Assembly: GCA_910577235.1 (NCBI GenBank) | Contig: CAJTMX010000013.1 | Location: 39,061 to 103,060, forward strand | Origin: an uncultured Acetatifactor sp. | GTDB lineage: Bacteria; Bacillota; Clostridia; Lachnospirales; Lachnospiraceae | Direction: 5' to 3' | DNA length: 64,000 bases | Part shown: piece by piece, positions 43,237-50,964 of the stretch | How positions within the stretch are numbered: the first letter of the stretch is position 1 | Layout: every line of letters begins with the position of its first letter | Notes under the pieces: generated by a model | Told to the model about the DNA's origin: nothing | Databases searched by the model: none | What the model saw: the letters and a program-made list of their open reading frames with translations, nothing else | Program-made: the position numbers and the translations under genes

Positions 43237-45336
43237 ATGGATATCGAGTATATGCGCAAGGTAGAAGAGTGTCAGATATACATGGCAACAATGCGTCCTG
43301 TTTTTAACAAGAGAGGTCTTTATACCGATACGACGGAGGATTATGTAAGTCCTATGGAACCGGCTCCCTATGATAAGGTGACCATACGGTTCAGAACGGC
43401 GGCGCACAATGTGGATCGGGTGTTCTTTGTCTGTAAAGGGCAGCGCTATCTGATGAACAGGGCGGAGTCCGACGGAATGTTTGACTATTACGCTCATGAA
43501 CTTCAGCTGGAAAATGAAAAGGTTTCCTATCATTTCGAGGTGGTTACGGGAAAGATATACGGCACTTATGACGTGCGGGGACTGGCCAGAGATGTGAACG
43601 AGTACTATGATTTTGTGATCCTTCCAGGCTTTAAGACTCCGGACTGGGCCAAAGGCGCCGTCATGTATCAGATATATGTGGATCGCTTTTGTAACGGCGA
43701 CACCACCAACGATGTGCTGACGGACGAATATTCCTATATCGGGGAACATGTGCATCGTGTGGAGGACTGGGAACGCTATCCGGCACAGATGGATGTGAGA
43801 GAATTTTATGGGGGAGATCTGCAGGGTGTACTGGATAAGATGGATTATCTGCAGGATCTGGGTGTGGAGGTGATCTATTTTAATCCGTTGTTTGTCTCTC
43901 CCTCCAATCACAAATATGATATTCAGGATTATGACTATATCGATCCCCATTTTGGGCGGATCGTCAACGATAGCGGCGAACTGCTGTCCCCGGGAGATAA
44001 GGATAACAGCCATGCGGGCAGATATATTGAGCGTGTGACCAACAAAGAAAATCTGGAGGCCAGCAATCAGCTTTTTATTCAGGTTGTGGAAGAGGCGCAT
44101 CGCCGGGGCATGAGAGTAATATTGGACGGCGTGTTCAATCACTGCGGTTCTTTTAACAAATGGATGGACCGTGAGCGCATATATGAAAACGCGGCAGGCT
44201 ATGAGAAGGGCGCTTTTGTGTCCGGTGACAGTCCGTATAAGGATTATTTTGCCTTCTATAGTAATAACTGGCCCTATAATAAGGATTACGACGGATGGTG
44301 GGGACATGATACCCTACCGAAATTAAACTATGAAGGTTCCAAGGCGCTGCTTGACTATGTACTGTATATAGGCGCGAAATGGGTGTCCGCTCCCTACAAT
44401 GTGGACGGCTGGCGGCTGGATGTGGCTGCGGATCTGGGGCATTCACCGGAATTTAACCACAATTTCTGGCGGGAGTTCCGCCGTGCGGTAAAGGCAGCCA
44501 ATCCCAATGCCATTATTCTGGCGGAGCATTACGGCAACACCAGAGAGTGGCTCCAGGGCGATGAGTGGGATACCGTCATGAACTACGATGCTTTTATGGA
44601 ACCTATCACATGGTTTCTGACGGGCATGGAGAAACACAGTGATGATTTTAGGGAAGACCTTCTGGGAAATGCGGACAGTTTCTGGGGTGCTATGAAACAC
44701 CACAGCTGCAATCTGGCCATGCCCAGCTGGCAGGTGGCCATGAACGAGTTGTCCAACCATGACCATTCCCGTTTTCTGACCCGCACCAACCACAAGGTAG
44801 GCAGAACCAGCACGCTGGGCCCGGAGGCGGCCAACCAGGGGATCAACAAGGCAGTGCTGCGGCTGGCCGTGGTGATGCAGATGACCTGGGTGGGCGCTCC
44901 CACGATCTATTATGGAGACGAGGCGGGCGTATGTGGTTTTACGGACCCGGATAACAGAAGGACCTATCCCTGGGGACATGAGGATCTGGAACTGATTGAT
45001 TTCCATAAAAAGATCATCGGGATTCACAAGTCCAATCAGGAGTTGAAGACCGGGTCCATCAAATATATTGACGCGGATTACAATTATCTGGCGTACGGGC
45101 GTTTTAACCGCCGTGAGCAATGTGTGGTTTTGATCAACAACAACTGCCATGACCTGGAGAAAGAGGTTATGGTGTGGGAGGCCAATATTCCCCGGGCCGG
45201 CGTGATGATACAGCTGATCCAGACTAACGAGACAGGCTTTAATACCGATCCCGTGAAACACCCGATCTATGCGGGTAAGGTGAAGATTGTACTGCCCAAA
45301 TTTTCGGCGGTGATATTAAAGCATAAGACAACGTAG
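43237..45336 (+). CDS. GH13 alpha-glycosidase (neopullulanase/cyclomaltodextrinase-like)
   Basis: ATG 43237 follows GGGAGGT; the open frame upstream to 43171 lacks a start signal. The 699-residue cytoplasmic enzyme has a CBM34-like N-domain (about 25-130) and a GH13 barrel. The nucleophile is D395 in GWRLDVA, the acid is E430 in ILAEHYG and the transition-state Asp is D509 in NHDHSRF. Such enzymes hydrolyse maltodextrins, cyclodextrins or pullulan fragments. It is about 100 residues longer than typical neopullulanases, with an extended catalytic domain. Lack of a signal peptide implies action on imported oligosaccharides. Confidence 0.9.
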   Translation: MDIEYMRKVEECQIYMATMRPVFNKRGLYTDTTEDYVSPMEPAPYDKVTIRFRTAAHNVDRVFFVCKGQRYLMNRAESDGMFDYYAHELQLENEKVSYHFEVVTGKIYGTYDVRGLARDVNEYYDFVILPGFKTPDWAKGAVMYQIYVDRFCNGDTTNDVLTDEYSYIGEHVHRVEDWERYPAQMDVREFYGGDLQGVLDKMDYLQDLGVEVIYFNPLFVSPSNHKYDIQDYDYIDPHFGRIVNDSGELLSPGDKDNSHAGRYIERVTNKENLEASNQLFIQVVEEAHRRGMRVILDGVFNHCGSFNKWMDRERIYENAAGYEKGAFVSGDSPYKDYFAFYSNNWPYNKDYDGWWGHDTLPKLNYEGSKALLDYVLYIGAKWVSAPYNVDGWRLDVAADLGHSPEFNHNFWREFRRAVKAANPNAIILAEHYGNTREWLQGDEWDTVMNYDAFMEPITWFLTGMEKHSDDFREDLLGNADSFWGAMKHHSCNLAMPSWQVAMNELSNHDHSRFLTRTNHKVGRTSTLGPEAANQGINKAVLRLAVVMQMTWVGAPTIYYGDEAGVCGFTDPDNRRTYPWGHEDLELIDFHKKIIGIHKSNQELKTGSIKYIDADYNYLAYGRFNRREQCVVLINNNCHDLEKEVMVWEANIPRAGVMIQLIQTNETGFNTDPVKHPIYAGKVKIVLPKFSAVILKHKTT

Positions 45337-45342
45337 AGACGC

Positions 45343-45380
45343 TTTTCCGGCGGATGTTTCAATGGGTATCCGCCGGAAAA
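45343..45380 (+). other. Strong hairpin after the GH13 gene
   Basis: TTTTCCGGCGGAT (45343-45355) and ATCCGCCGGAAAA (45368-45380) form a perfect 13-bp stem with a 12-nt loop. The T-run precedes the stem on the plus strand, so it would act as a terminator only if its flanking A/T pairs suffice. Confidence 0.6.
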
Positions 45381-45386
45381 ATATAG

Positions 45387-45415
45387 TTGCATTTTGGGGT
45401 GACATATGCTACAAT
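45387..45415 (+). promoter_or_regulatory. Promoter of the tRNA genes
   Basis: TTGCAT (45387-45392), 17 bp, TACAAT (45410-45415). Transcription would begin about 20 nt before tRNA-Tyr. Confidence 0.82.
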
Positions 45416-45444
45416 GGCTTAGGTCAGAGAGTTAGTGTTTGTAA

Positions 45445-45526
45445 GGATGGATTCCCGAGTGGCCAAAGGGGACAGACTGTAAATCTGCTGCAAATTGCTT
45501 CGGTGGTTCGAATCCACCTCCATCCA
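45445..45526 (+). tRNA. tRNA-Tyr (anticodon GTA)
   Basis: The 82-nt cloverleaf has acceptor arms GGATGGA (45445-45451) and TCCATCC (45519-45525) and discriminator A. The anticodon GTA is at 45479-45481. A long variable arm, as bacterial tRNA-Tyr has, and the T-loop GGTTCGAATCC are present. CCA is not encoded. Confidence 0.95.
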
Positions 45527-45560
45527 GTGGCATTCTCCCGCGGGGATGCGCATATAATAT

Positions 45561-45588
45561 ATGGCAGGCGATTACCGCCTGTAGCCAT
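45561..45588 (+). other. Hairpin between the two tRNA genes
   Basis: ATGGCAGGCG (45561-45570) pairs with CGCCT and GCCAT around a 5-nt loop and a 3-nt bulge. There is no T-run. It may guide processing of the tRNA precursor. Confidence 0.45.
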
Positions 45589-45594
45589 GCGTCG

Positions 45595-45678
45595 GCTGGT
45601 GTGGCGGAATAGGCAGACGCAAGGGACTTAAAATCCCTCGGTGGCAACACCGTGCCGGTTCAAGTCCGGCCACCAGCA
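45595..45678 (+). tRNA. tRNA-Leu (anticodon TAA)
   Basis: The 84-nt class II tRNA has acceptor arms GCTGGTG (45595-45601) and CACCAGC (45671-45677) and discriminator A. The anticodon TAA is at 45629-45631 in loop CTTAAAA. A long variable arm and the T-arm GGTTCAAGTCC are present. CCA is not encoded. Confidence 0.95.
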
Positions 45679-45696
45679 TTGTTAAATATCTCCCAA

Positions 45697-45741
45697 AAAC
45701 AGCGGATATCCCGGCGAAGGCTGAGGAAATCCGCTGTTTTT
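45697..45741 (+). terminator. Terminator of the tRNA unit
   Basis: AAACAGCGGAT (45697-45707) and ATCCGCTGTTT (45729-45739), a 21-nt loop and a T-run. An AATACCAG-N15-CTGGTATT inverted repeat at 45770-45800 follows, in the upstream region of the next gene. Confidence 0.88.
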
Positions 45742-45851
45742 AATAGGGGATATACTTATATCTGCGAGAAATACCAGCCCGGCTTTGTTATTCTGGTATT
45801 GCAATAAACAGTATTTACATGAGGAACGTGAGAAAGGAAGAGGATTATTCT

Positions 45852-47258
45852 ATGATAGGAAAGTACACAATAAAGAGGTTTTGCTTAATGATGCTGGGAA
45901 TATGCCTGACAGTACCGGTGACGGGCTGTGGCGCTCAGCCGGCCGTGGAGGATACAGATGAGATCGTTGTTTCCCGGGACAGCGCGTCCGTACTGCCGGA
46001 AGAAGACAGTCAGCCAAGTGAAGACAGTCAGCCAAGTGAAGACAGCCACCCAGGTGAAGACAGTCAGCCGGAAGAAGACAGTCAGCCGGATTCTCAGGAA
46101 GAGTTGTCCGAGGAAGATCTCTATTGGCAGGAAATCCTGGCGGAATACGGGAACGGCCGCTATGATCTGACGGCTGCCCTGACGGAGCCTGCGCTGAAAG
46201 ATCTCTGTGGCGGCTATTTTACATTGGGCGTAGGTATCAATGGAAGTACTCTGGAAAATCAGACCCTTAATATGCCGGAATATATGTGGGTGGCTAAAAA
46301 GCATTTTAACAGCTGTACCATGACCAATCTGATGAAGAGTAGTTATATACTTGATCAGCAGGGTTCTAAACAGAGTGAGGATGGGAGTCCGGCGCTTTCT
46401 TTTGCCGCCATCGATCCGACTCTGGAATGGTGCCAGGCAAATGATATGCGGATGCGTGGGCACACACTGGTCTGGCACACACAGGCCCCCGATTGGTTTT
46501 TCCGGGAAGGATATAGTGACGACGGCGAATATGTGGACCGGGAAACCATGTTGTTTCGGATGGAAAGTTATATCGCGCAGCTAATGGCCCATGTGCAGGA
46601 CAACTATCCCGGTGTGGTATATTGCTGGGACGTGGTAAACGAGGCCGTAGATCCCGACAGGGGGGACAGCGACAGCTTTTTCCTCTGCCGTACCGAAAAT
46701 GACGGCATCCCTAATCCCTGGTATATAACCATTGGGGAGGATTATGTGGAGATGGCATTTACATATGCGCGAAAGTACGCGGATGAAGATGTCAAACTTT
46801 TTTACAATGACTTTAATACATTTCAGGACAAAAAGCGGGATGCCATCTATGCGCTCTGCAAGTCATTAAAAGAGAAGGGCTTGATCGACGGTATTGGAAT
46901 GCAGGGATATTGGGGAATAGACTATCCCAGCATCGGTGCTTTGGAGATTGCTATCCACAAATTCGCGGAACTGGAACTGGAGATCCATATCACAGAGCTG
47001 TCTGTGGCAGTGGATCAGGAAACGGAAGAGGAGTTTGAAGAACAGGGACAACGGTACGCCTCCATCTTTATGTCCCTAAAAAAACTGGATACAGACGGCG
47101 GAGGAGACGCGAATATCACTAATGTGACTTTGTTTGGGCTGATAGATCATTACCGCCAGGGGGATACCACCAATTCCAGGCTGTTTGACGGGGTCTTCCA
47201 GCCTAAGCCGGCGTACTATAAGGTTCGCAATGTAATGAAAACAGTGTACGGTAATTGA
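45852..47258 (+). CDS. GH10 endo-1,4-beta-xylanase lipoprotein
   Basis: ATG 45852 has GAAAGGAAGAGG upstream; the in-frame ATG 45819 is less likely. The 468-residue enzyme has lipobox VTGC (C26) and an acidic repeat spacer (about 50-82). A GH10 barrel follows with acid/base E264 in CWDVVNEAVDP and nucleophile E382 in HITELSVAV. It has no carbohydrate-binding module, unlike the GH10 enzyme at 35513. Lipid anchoring suggests it trims soluble xylan or xylo-oligosaccharides near the importers. It is a separate unit after the tRNA terminator. Confidence 0.94.
   Translation: MIGKYTIKRFCLMMLGICLTVPVTGCGAQPAVEDTDEIVVSRDSASVLPEEDSQPSEDSQPSEDSHPGEDSQPEEDSQPDSQEELSEEDLYWQEILAEYGNGRYDLTAALTEPALKDLCGGYFTLGVGINGSTLENQTLNMPEYMWVAKKHFNSCTMTNLMKSSYILDQQGSKQSEDGSPALSFAAIDPTLEWCQANDMRMRGHTLVWHTQAPDWFFREGYSDDGEYVDRETMLFRMESYIAQLMAHVQDNYPGVVYCWDVVNEAVDPDRGDSDSFFLCRTENDGIPNPWYITIGEDYVEMAFTYARKYADEDVKLFYNDFNTFQDKKRDAIYALCKSLKEKGLIDGIGMQGYWGIDYPSIGALEIAIHKFAELELEIHITELSVAVDQETEEEFEEQGQRYASIFMSLKKLDTDGGGDANITNVTLFGLIDHYRQGDTTNSRLFDGVFQPKPAYYKVRNVMKTVYGN
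46002..46091 (+). repeat. Five in-frame 18-bp repeats in the GH10 lipoprotein gene
   Basis: Units of GAAGACAGTCAGCCAAGT and variants (46002, 46020, 46038, 46056, 46074) encode EDSQPS/EDSHPG/EDSQPE. They form an acidic spacer between lipid anchor and enzyme whose length may vary. Confidence 0.93.
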
Positions 47259-47301
47259 CACAAAAATCTGTTTAAACTCGATAAAACTTTTAAAATACTA
47301 C

Positions 47302-47344
47302 TTGCAGAGAGACGGTTAATGTATTATATTATTCTTAGGATAAT
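47302..47344 (+). promoter_or_regulatory. Promoter with overlapping palindrome for the winged-helix gene
   Basis: TTGCAG (47302-47307), 17 bp, TATATT (47325-47330). A 17-bp near-palindrome, ATTATTCTTAGGATAAT (47328-47344), sits over the expected transcription start, as in autorepressed genes. Confidence 0.65.
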
Positions 47345-47372
47345 ACAAACATAATGCAAAGGAGAGGCTGCA

Positions 47373-47765
47373 ATGAAATTGAATCCACGGGAGTTAGAAA
47401 TCCTAAGAATTTTACATTCATCCGACAAGGCATTGACATCTACCCAGATCGTCAAGAGCGGAGAAGCCAATGGGTTGACTCAGAGTACCGCTCAGGTAGT
47501 ATTGCGCAAGCTGATAGCAGCAGAACTGATAGAGGTGCGGGGCATAACCCATAGTGGCAATGTGTTGAGCAGGACATTTGGTGTCACCGAGAAATCCAAG
47601 GAAGTATTGACCAAAAGGTTTTTAGAGTCTTTTAGAAATTATAGAAGTATTATCAGTGTGCGTGACGCGGTTGAAGGCATGCTTAATGTGGAGGAGAATA
47701 CCGATATCAGGGCAGAGAGGATCAAACAGATTGAAACGGTGTTGCAAGAGGTAAAGGGAAAATGA
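47373..47765 (+). CDS. Small winged-helix transcriptional regulator
   Basis: The 130-residue protein has a winged-helix domain over residues 1-75 (LNPRELEILRILHSSDKALT; TQSTAQVVLRKLIAAELIEV as recognition helix; a wing of THSGNVLSRTFGVTEK). A helical C-terminus follows that probably dimerises. It resembles BlaI/MecI-type repressors in size and layout, but the match is not close enough to name a family. It is a single-gene unit. The palindrome in its promoter suggests it represses itself. Confidence 0.82.
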   Translation: MKLNPRELEILRILHSSDKALTSTQIVKSGEANGLTQSTAQVVLRKLIAAELIEVRGITHSGNVLSRTFGVTEKSKEVLTKRFLESFRNYRSIISVRDAVEGMLNVEENTDIRAERIKQIETVLQEVKGK

Positions 47766-47820
47766 AGTAACCTTTGGCCGATGTGATCTGAAGGTTTCAA
47801 TTATACATACTGCAAATGGA

Positions 47821-47868
47821 GAAAACATGAGATATGCGTTTCCAAGCGAAATCCATGTTTTCTTTTTT
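47821..47868 (+). terminator. Terminator of the winged-helix gene
   Basis: GAAAACATG (47821-47829) and CATGTTTTC (47854-47862) with an inner GAT/ATC pairing, followed by six T residues. Sequence from here to 48020 shows no gene. Confidence 0.85.
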
Positions 47869-48025
47869 ATATCTGCGACGGAGTCAGCCAGGGAGCGAAA
47901 TCCTGCCCCTATTGTGACTCGTCTCTTGCCTATGAACCGGAGGAGGATAATTGAGTTGGTGTCATGCGCAAATGGGGAAAATCGGAGTGATAAAAAAGAT
48001 CAATGAAATTGATTAAATTCACATC

Positions 48026-48054
48026 TTGCATCATACAAAAGTTTATGCTAAGAT
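48026..48054 (+). promoter_or_regulatory. Promoter of the T-box leader and leuA
   Basis: TTGCAT (48026-48031), 17 bp, TAAGAT (48049-48054). The start near 48061 gives a leader of about 400 nt. Confidence 0.75.
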
Positions 48055-48060
48055 AACAGC

Positions 48061-48382
48061 AATTGAATAGCGCAAATGCTATGACAAGGAGTAGTAGCCG
48101 AACGTGGGACAGCAGAGAACTGCCGGAAGGTGCAAGGCAGTCAGAAACAGACGGTGAACTGGCCTTAGAGCAGCCGACCGAAAGCAGAGAACGGGCGTCT
48201 TCGGAAAACGCGTAGACATACGTTAAATTGATAAGTAGGCTCGGACGGAACACCCGCCGTACAAAGGGGGCAGGCATGTATGTGCCGGTGAGGGCATGGC
48301 GAAAGCCGTGAAGTAGAGTGGTACCGCGTTTGGAAGAGCGTCTCTATAAGATATCCGTCGGATGTCTTGTAGGGATTTTTTT
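48061..48382 (+). ncRNA. T-box riboswitch, leucine-specific (specifier CTG)
   Basis: The T-box bulge AGAGTGGTACCGCG is at 48315-48328. Stem I shows AGTA (48090-48093) opposite GAA-CTG-G (48156-48162), closed below by AAGG/CCTT and above by CCG/CGG, so the specifier is CTG (48159-48161), a Leu codon. The terminator stem (48341-48356 with 48360-48375, 16 bp with three wobbles, then seven T) can be replaced by an antiterminator with the T-box. Uncharged tRNA-Leu would let transcription continue into leuA, which fits the enzyme's role. Confidence 0.92.
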
Positions 48383-48463
48383 GTAGGCGGCAAGGGAGTT
48401 CCACAGCAGGACCCGGCGTTACCCGAATCGGAGTCAGAACGTAGAATGAGAGGAGAGAATGAC

Positions 48464-50458
48464 ATGAATGTAGCTGAAAAATATGGAAGATCCTATTTTA
48501 TGCCCCCGGAAGTTACTTATGACTGGGTGCGTAAGGACATCATCGAAAATCCCCCGGTATGGTGCAGCGTGGACCTGCGTGACGGCAACCAGGCCTTGAT
48601 CGAACCCATGAGCCTGGAGCAGAAACTGGAGTTTTTCCGGATGCTGGTGGACATCGGTTTTAAGGAGATAGAGGTGGGATTTCCGGCGGCCTCCGACACG
48701 GAATACCAATTTTTGCGGGCACTGATCGAGCGGAATATGATCCCCGAAGACGTGACCGTGCAGGTGCTCACCCAGGCCCGGGAGCATATCATCCGCAAGA
48801 CTTTTGCGGCGCTGGAGGGCGTGCCCCACGCCATTGTCCATCTGTATAACTCCACCTCTGTGGCCCAGCGGGAACAGGTCTTTGGCAAGAGCAAAGAGGA
48901 GGTAAAACAGCTGGCCGTGGACGGCGCCAAGCTGCTGCTGGAGATTGCGGAGGAGATGGAGGGGGATTTCCGGTTTGAATACAGCCCGGAGAGTTTCCCC
49001 GGCACCGAAGTGGACTATGCGGTGGAGGTGTGCAACGCCGTGCTGGACGTGTGGCAGCCCAAGGCTTCTCACAAGGCTATTATTAATATTCCCACCACAG
49101 TGCAGATCGCCATGCCCCATGTTTTTGCCTGCCAGATCGAGTATATCCACAAGCATTTGAAATACCGGGACGCAGTGGTGCTCAGCGTACATCCCCACAA
49201 CGACAGGGGCTGCGGTATCAGCGACGCGGAGTTCGGCGTGCTGGCAGGGGCGGACCGGGTGGAGGGTACCCTCTTTGGCAACGGTGAGCGCACCGGCAAC
49301 GTGGACATCGTCACGCTGGCGATGAACATGATGTGTCACGGAGTGGCCTCAGGACTGGATTTTTCCCAAATCAATCCCATACGGGAAAAATACGAGATAC
49401 TCACGGGTATGCATGTATATGAGCGATCTCCCTACGCCGGAGATCTGGTGTTCACAGCCTTTTCCGGCTCCCACCAGGACGCCATCTCCAAGGGCATGGC
49501 CTGGAGAGACGCGGGAAAGAGCGGGGAGCGCTGGGAAGTTCCCTATCTGCCCATCGATCCTCAGGACCTGGGGCGGGAGTATGAATCCGACGTGATCCGT
49601 ATCAACAGCCAGTCCGGCAAGGGCGGTATCGCATTTATCCTCAAGCAGAACTTCGGCATGGCGCTGCCCGCCCAGATGCGTGAGGAAGTGGGCTATCTGA
49701 TGAAAGGCGTATCCGACCACCGGCACAAGGAACTGGCCCCGGCGGATGTATACCGCATCTTTGAAGACTCGTATATCAAACCCAGAGAGGTGTTTGACGT
49801 TGCGGAGTGCCATTTCAAGCAGGTGCCTAACGGGATCATAGCCAGTGTGACCATTCAGCAGGGCAAGGAAAAACGGGTCATTGAGGCGGACGGCAACGGA
49901 CGCTTGGACGCTGTCAGCAACGCGCTGAAACTGTATTTCGGCATCTCCTATGAGCTTTCCGTGTACGAGGAGCACGCGGTTTCCAGAGGTTCCTCCTCCA
50001 AGGCGGCCTCCTATGTGGGCGTATTGCAGAACGGCAGTTTTCAGTGGGGCGTGGGCATAGACGGCGATATCATCAAGAGTTCCATTGCCGCGCTGGTGGT
50101 GGCGGTGAACAAGCTGGCAAAGGCGGCAAATATGACCCAGGGCCGCCAGGAGCGCATCATGGACATGATGAAATATATCCAGGATCACAGCCAGGACGTG
50201 ACGCTGGAGGAGATGTCTCAGGTATTTCATCTGTCAAAGCCCTATGTGTCCAAATACATCAGGGAGAACACAGGAACAACTTTTCAGGAGGCGGTAAAAG
50301 CGGCTCGGATGAAAAGGGCGCGGACCATGTTGAAAGAGACCAACCGCACGGTGGAGTCCATCGCGGCGGAGGTGGGTTACGAGACGGTGGAACATTTTAA
50401 CCGCCTGTTTAAGAAAGCCTACGGTATGACCCCGGTGCAGTTTCGCCGGAACAAATAA
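48464..50458 (+). CDS. leuA: 2-isopropylmalate synthase fused to an AraC-type HTH domain
   Basis: ATG 48464 follows AGGAGAG. The 664-residue protein contains an HMGL-like TIM barrel (about 25-330: WCSVDLRDGNQALIEPMS; HPHNDRGCGISDAEFGVLAG), of the LeuA class found in yeast and some bacteria. A LeuA dimer/regulatory domain follows (about 425-555). The C-terminal ~105 residues have the two-helix AraC/XylS DNA-binding form: VTLEEMSQVFHLSKPYVSKY, then ESIAAEVGYETVEHFNRLFK and KAYGMTPVQFRR. The enzyme condenses acetyl-CoA with 2-ketoisovalerate, the first step of leucine synthesis. No stop or frameshift separates the parts. Fusion to a DNA-binding module is unusual and may let it act as regulator. 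Confidence 0.93.
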   Translation: MNVAEKYGRSYFMPPEVTYDWVRKDIIENPPVWCSVDLRDGNQALIEPMSLEQKLEFFRMLVDIGFKEIEVGFPAASDTEYQFLRALIERNMIPEDVTVQVLTQAREHIIRKTFAALEGVPHAIVHLYNSTSVAQREQVFGKSKEEVKQLAVDGAKLLLEIAEEMEGDFRFEYSPESFPGTEVDYAVEVCNAVLDVWQPKASHKAIINIPTTVQIAMPHVFACQIEYIHKHLKYRDAVVLSVHPHNDRGCGISDAEFGVLAGADRVEGTLFGNGERTGNVDIVTLAMNMMCHGVASGLDFSQINPIREKYEILTGMHVYERSPYAGDLVFTAFSGSHQDAISKGMAWRDAGKSGERWEVPYLPIDPQDLGREYESDVIRINSQSGKGGIAFILKQNFGMALPAQMREEVGYLMKGVSDHRHKELAPADVYRIFEDSYIKPREVFDVAECHFKQVPNGIIASVTIQQGKEKRVIEADGNGRLDAVSNALKLYFGISYELSVYEEHAVSRGSSSKAASYVGVLQNGSFQWGVGIDGDIIKSSIAALVVAVNKLAKAANMTQGRQERIMDMMKYIQDHSQDVTLEEMSQVFHLSKPYVSKYIRENTGTTFQEAVKAARMKRARTMLKETNRTVESIAAEVGYETVEHFNRLFKKAYGMTPVQFRRNK

Positions 50459-50482
50459 AAAGGCATAGTTAATAAACACAGA

Positions 50483-50538
50483 AAGTCATTTTGAAATGAT
50501 GGATTCGCAGGAAAAAATCATTTTGAAATGACTTTTTT
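50483..50538 (+). terminator. Terminator of leuA
   Basis: AAGTCATTTTGAAATGAT (50483-50500) pairs with ATCATTTTGAAATGACTT (50517-50534) over 18 positions with two wobbles, followed by T residues. Each arm is itself nearly palindromic. Confidence 0.93.
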
Positions 50539-50569
50539 GTCTTGTGTTTTAATTCGTGAAAAATTGTTA

Positions 50570-50598
50570 TTGACAGAAAATATATTTGGTAGTATTAT
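50570..50598 (+). promoter_or_regulatory. Promoter of the fatty-acid synthesis cluster
   Basis: TTGACA (50570-50575), 17 bp, TATTAT (50593-50598), a near-consensus sigma-A promoter. The transcript would start at about 50605, directly on the operators, and has a 100-nt leader before acpP. Confidence 0.88.
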
Positions 50599-50607
50599 CC
50601 TTTTGAT

Positions 50608-50640
50608 AGTTTGATGGTCAAAATATTTGATACTCAAACA
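50608..50640. promoter_or_regulatory. Two adjacent FabT-like operators
   Basis: AGTTTGATGGTCAAAAT (50608-50624) and TATTTGATACTCAAACA (50624-50640) each contain TTTGATNNTCAAA, the consensus form of FabT (MarR family) sites, spaced 16 bp. A half-site TTTTGATAG precedes them. They lie at the transcription start, so binding would repress. The cluster encodes its own FabT at 58591. Confidence 0.8.
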
Positions 50641-50710
50641 AATAGAGTGACAGACTATTTTATGTAGTTTGTAAAACCACGAAAAGAATATATGAAAAGG
50701 AGAAGAGGTT

Positions 50711-50944
50711 ATGTTTGAAAAGGTTAAGGAGATCATTGAGGAAAAGCTGAACGCGGACGGCATGGACATCACGGAGTCCACAAGTTTTAAGGACGACCTG
50801 AATGCCGATTCCCTGGACTTGTTTGAGATGGTTATGGCGTTGGAGGACGAATTTGGCATTGAGATACCCTCCGAGGAGTTAGAGCAGCTGCTCACAGTGG
50901 GCGATGTGCTGGAGTATTTAAAGGGCAAGGGCGTACAGGAATAA
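50711..50944 (+). CDS. acpP: Acyl carrier protein
   Basis: The 77-residue acidic protein carries growing fatty acyl chains. The phosphopantetheine site is S34 in NADSLDLFEMVM, and the helix pattern is canonical (VKEIIEEKLNADG; EDEFGIEIPSEELEQLLTVG). It is the first gene behind the FabT-like operators, with AAAGGAGAAGAGG upstream. Confidence 0.97.
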   Translation: MFEKVKEIIEEKLNADGMDITESTSFKDDLNADSLDLFEMVMALEDEFGIEIPSEELEQLLTVGDVLEYLKGKGVQE

Positions 50945-50964
50945 AGGATATCAGGGGTATAAGT

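Noticed and set aside
45343..45380. Hairpin after GH13 as a standard terminator
   Set aside because: The T-run lies before, not after, the stem on the plus strand. It is kept only as a hairpin.
48362..48463. Longer N-terminus for LeuA from 48362
   Set aside because: That stretch is the T-box terminator and leader. ATG 48464 has an AGGAGAG site and fits the family's N-terminus.
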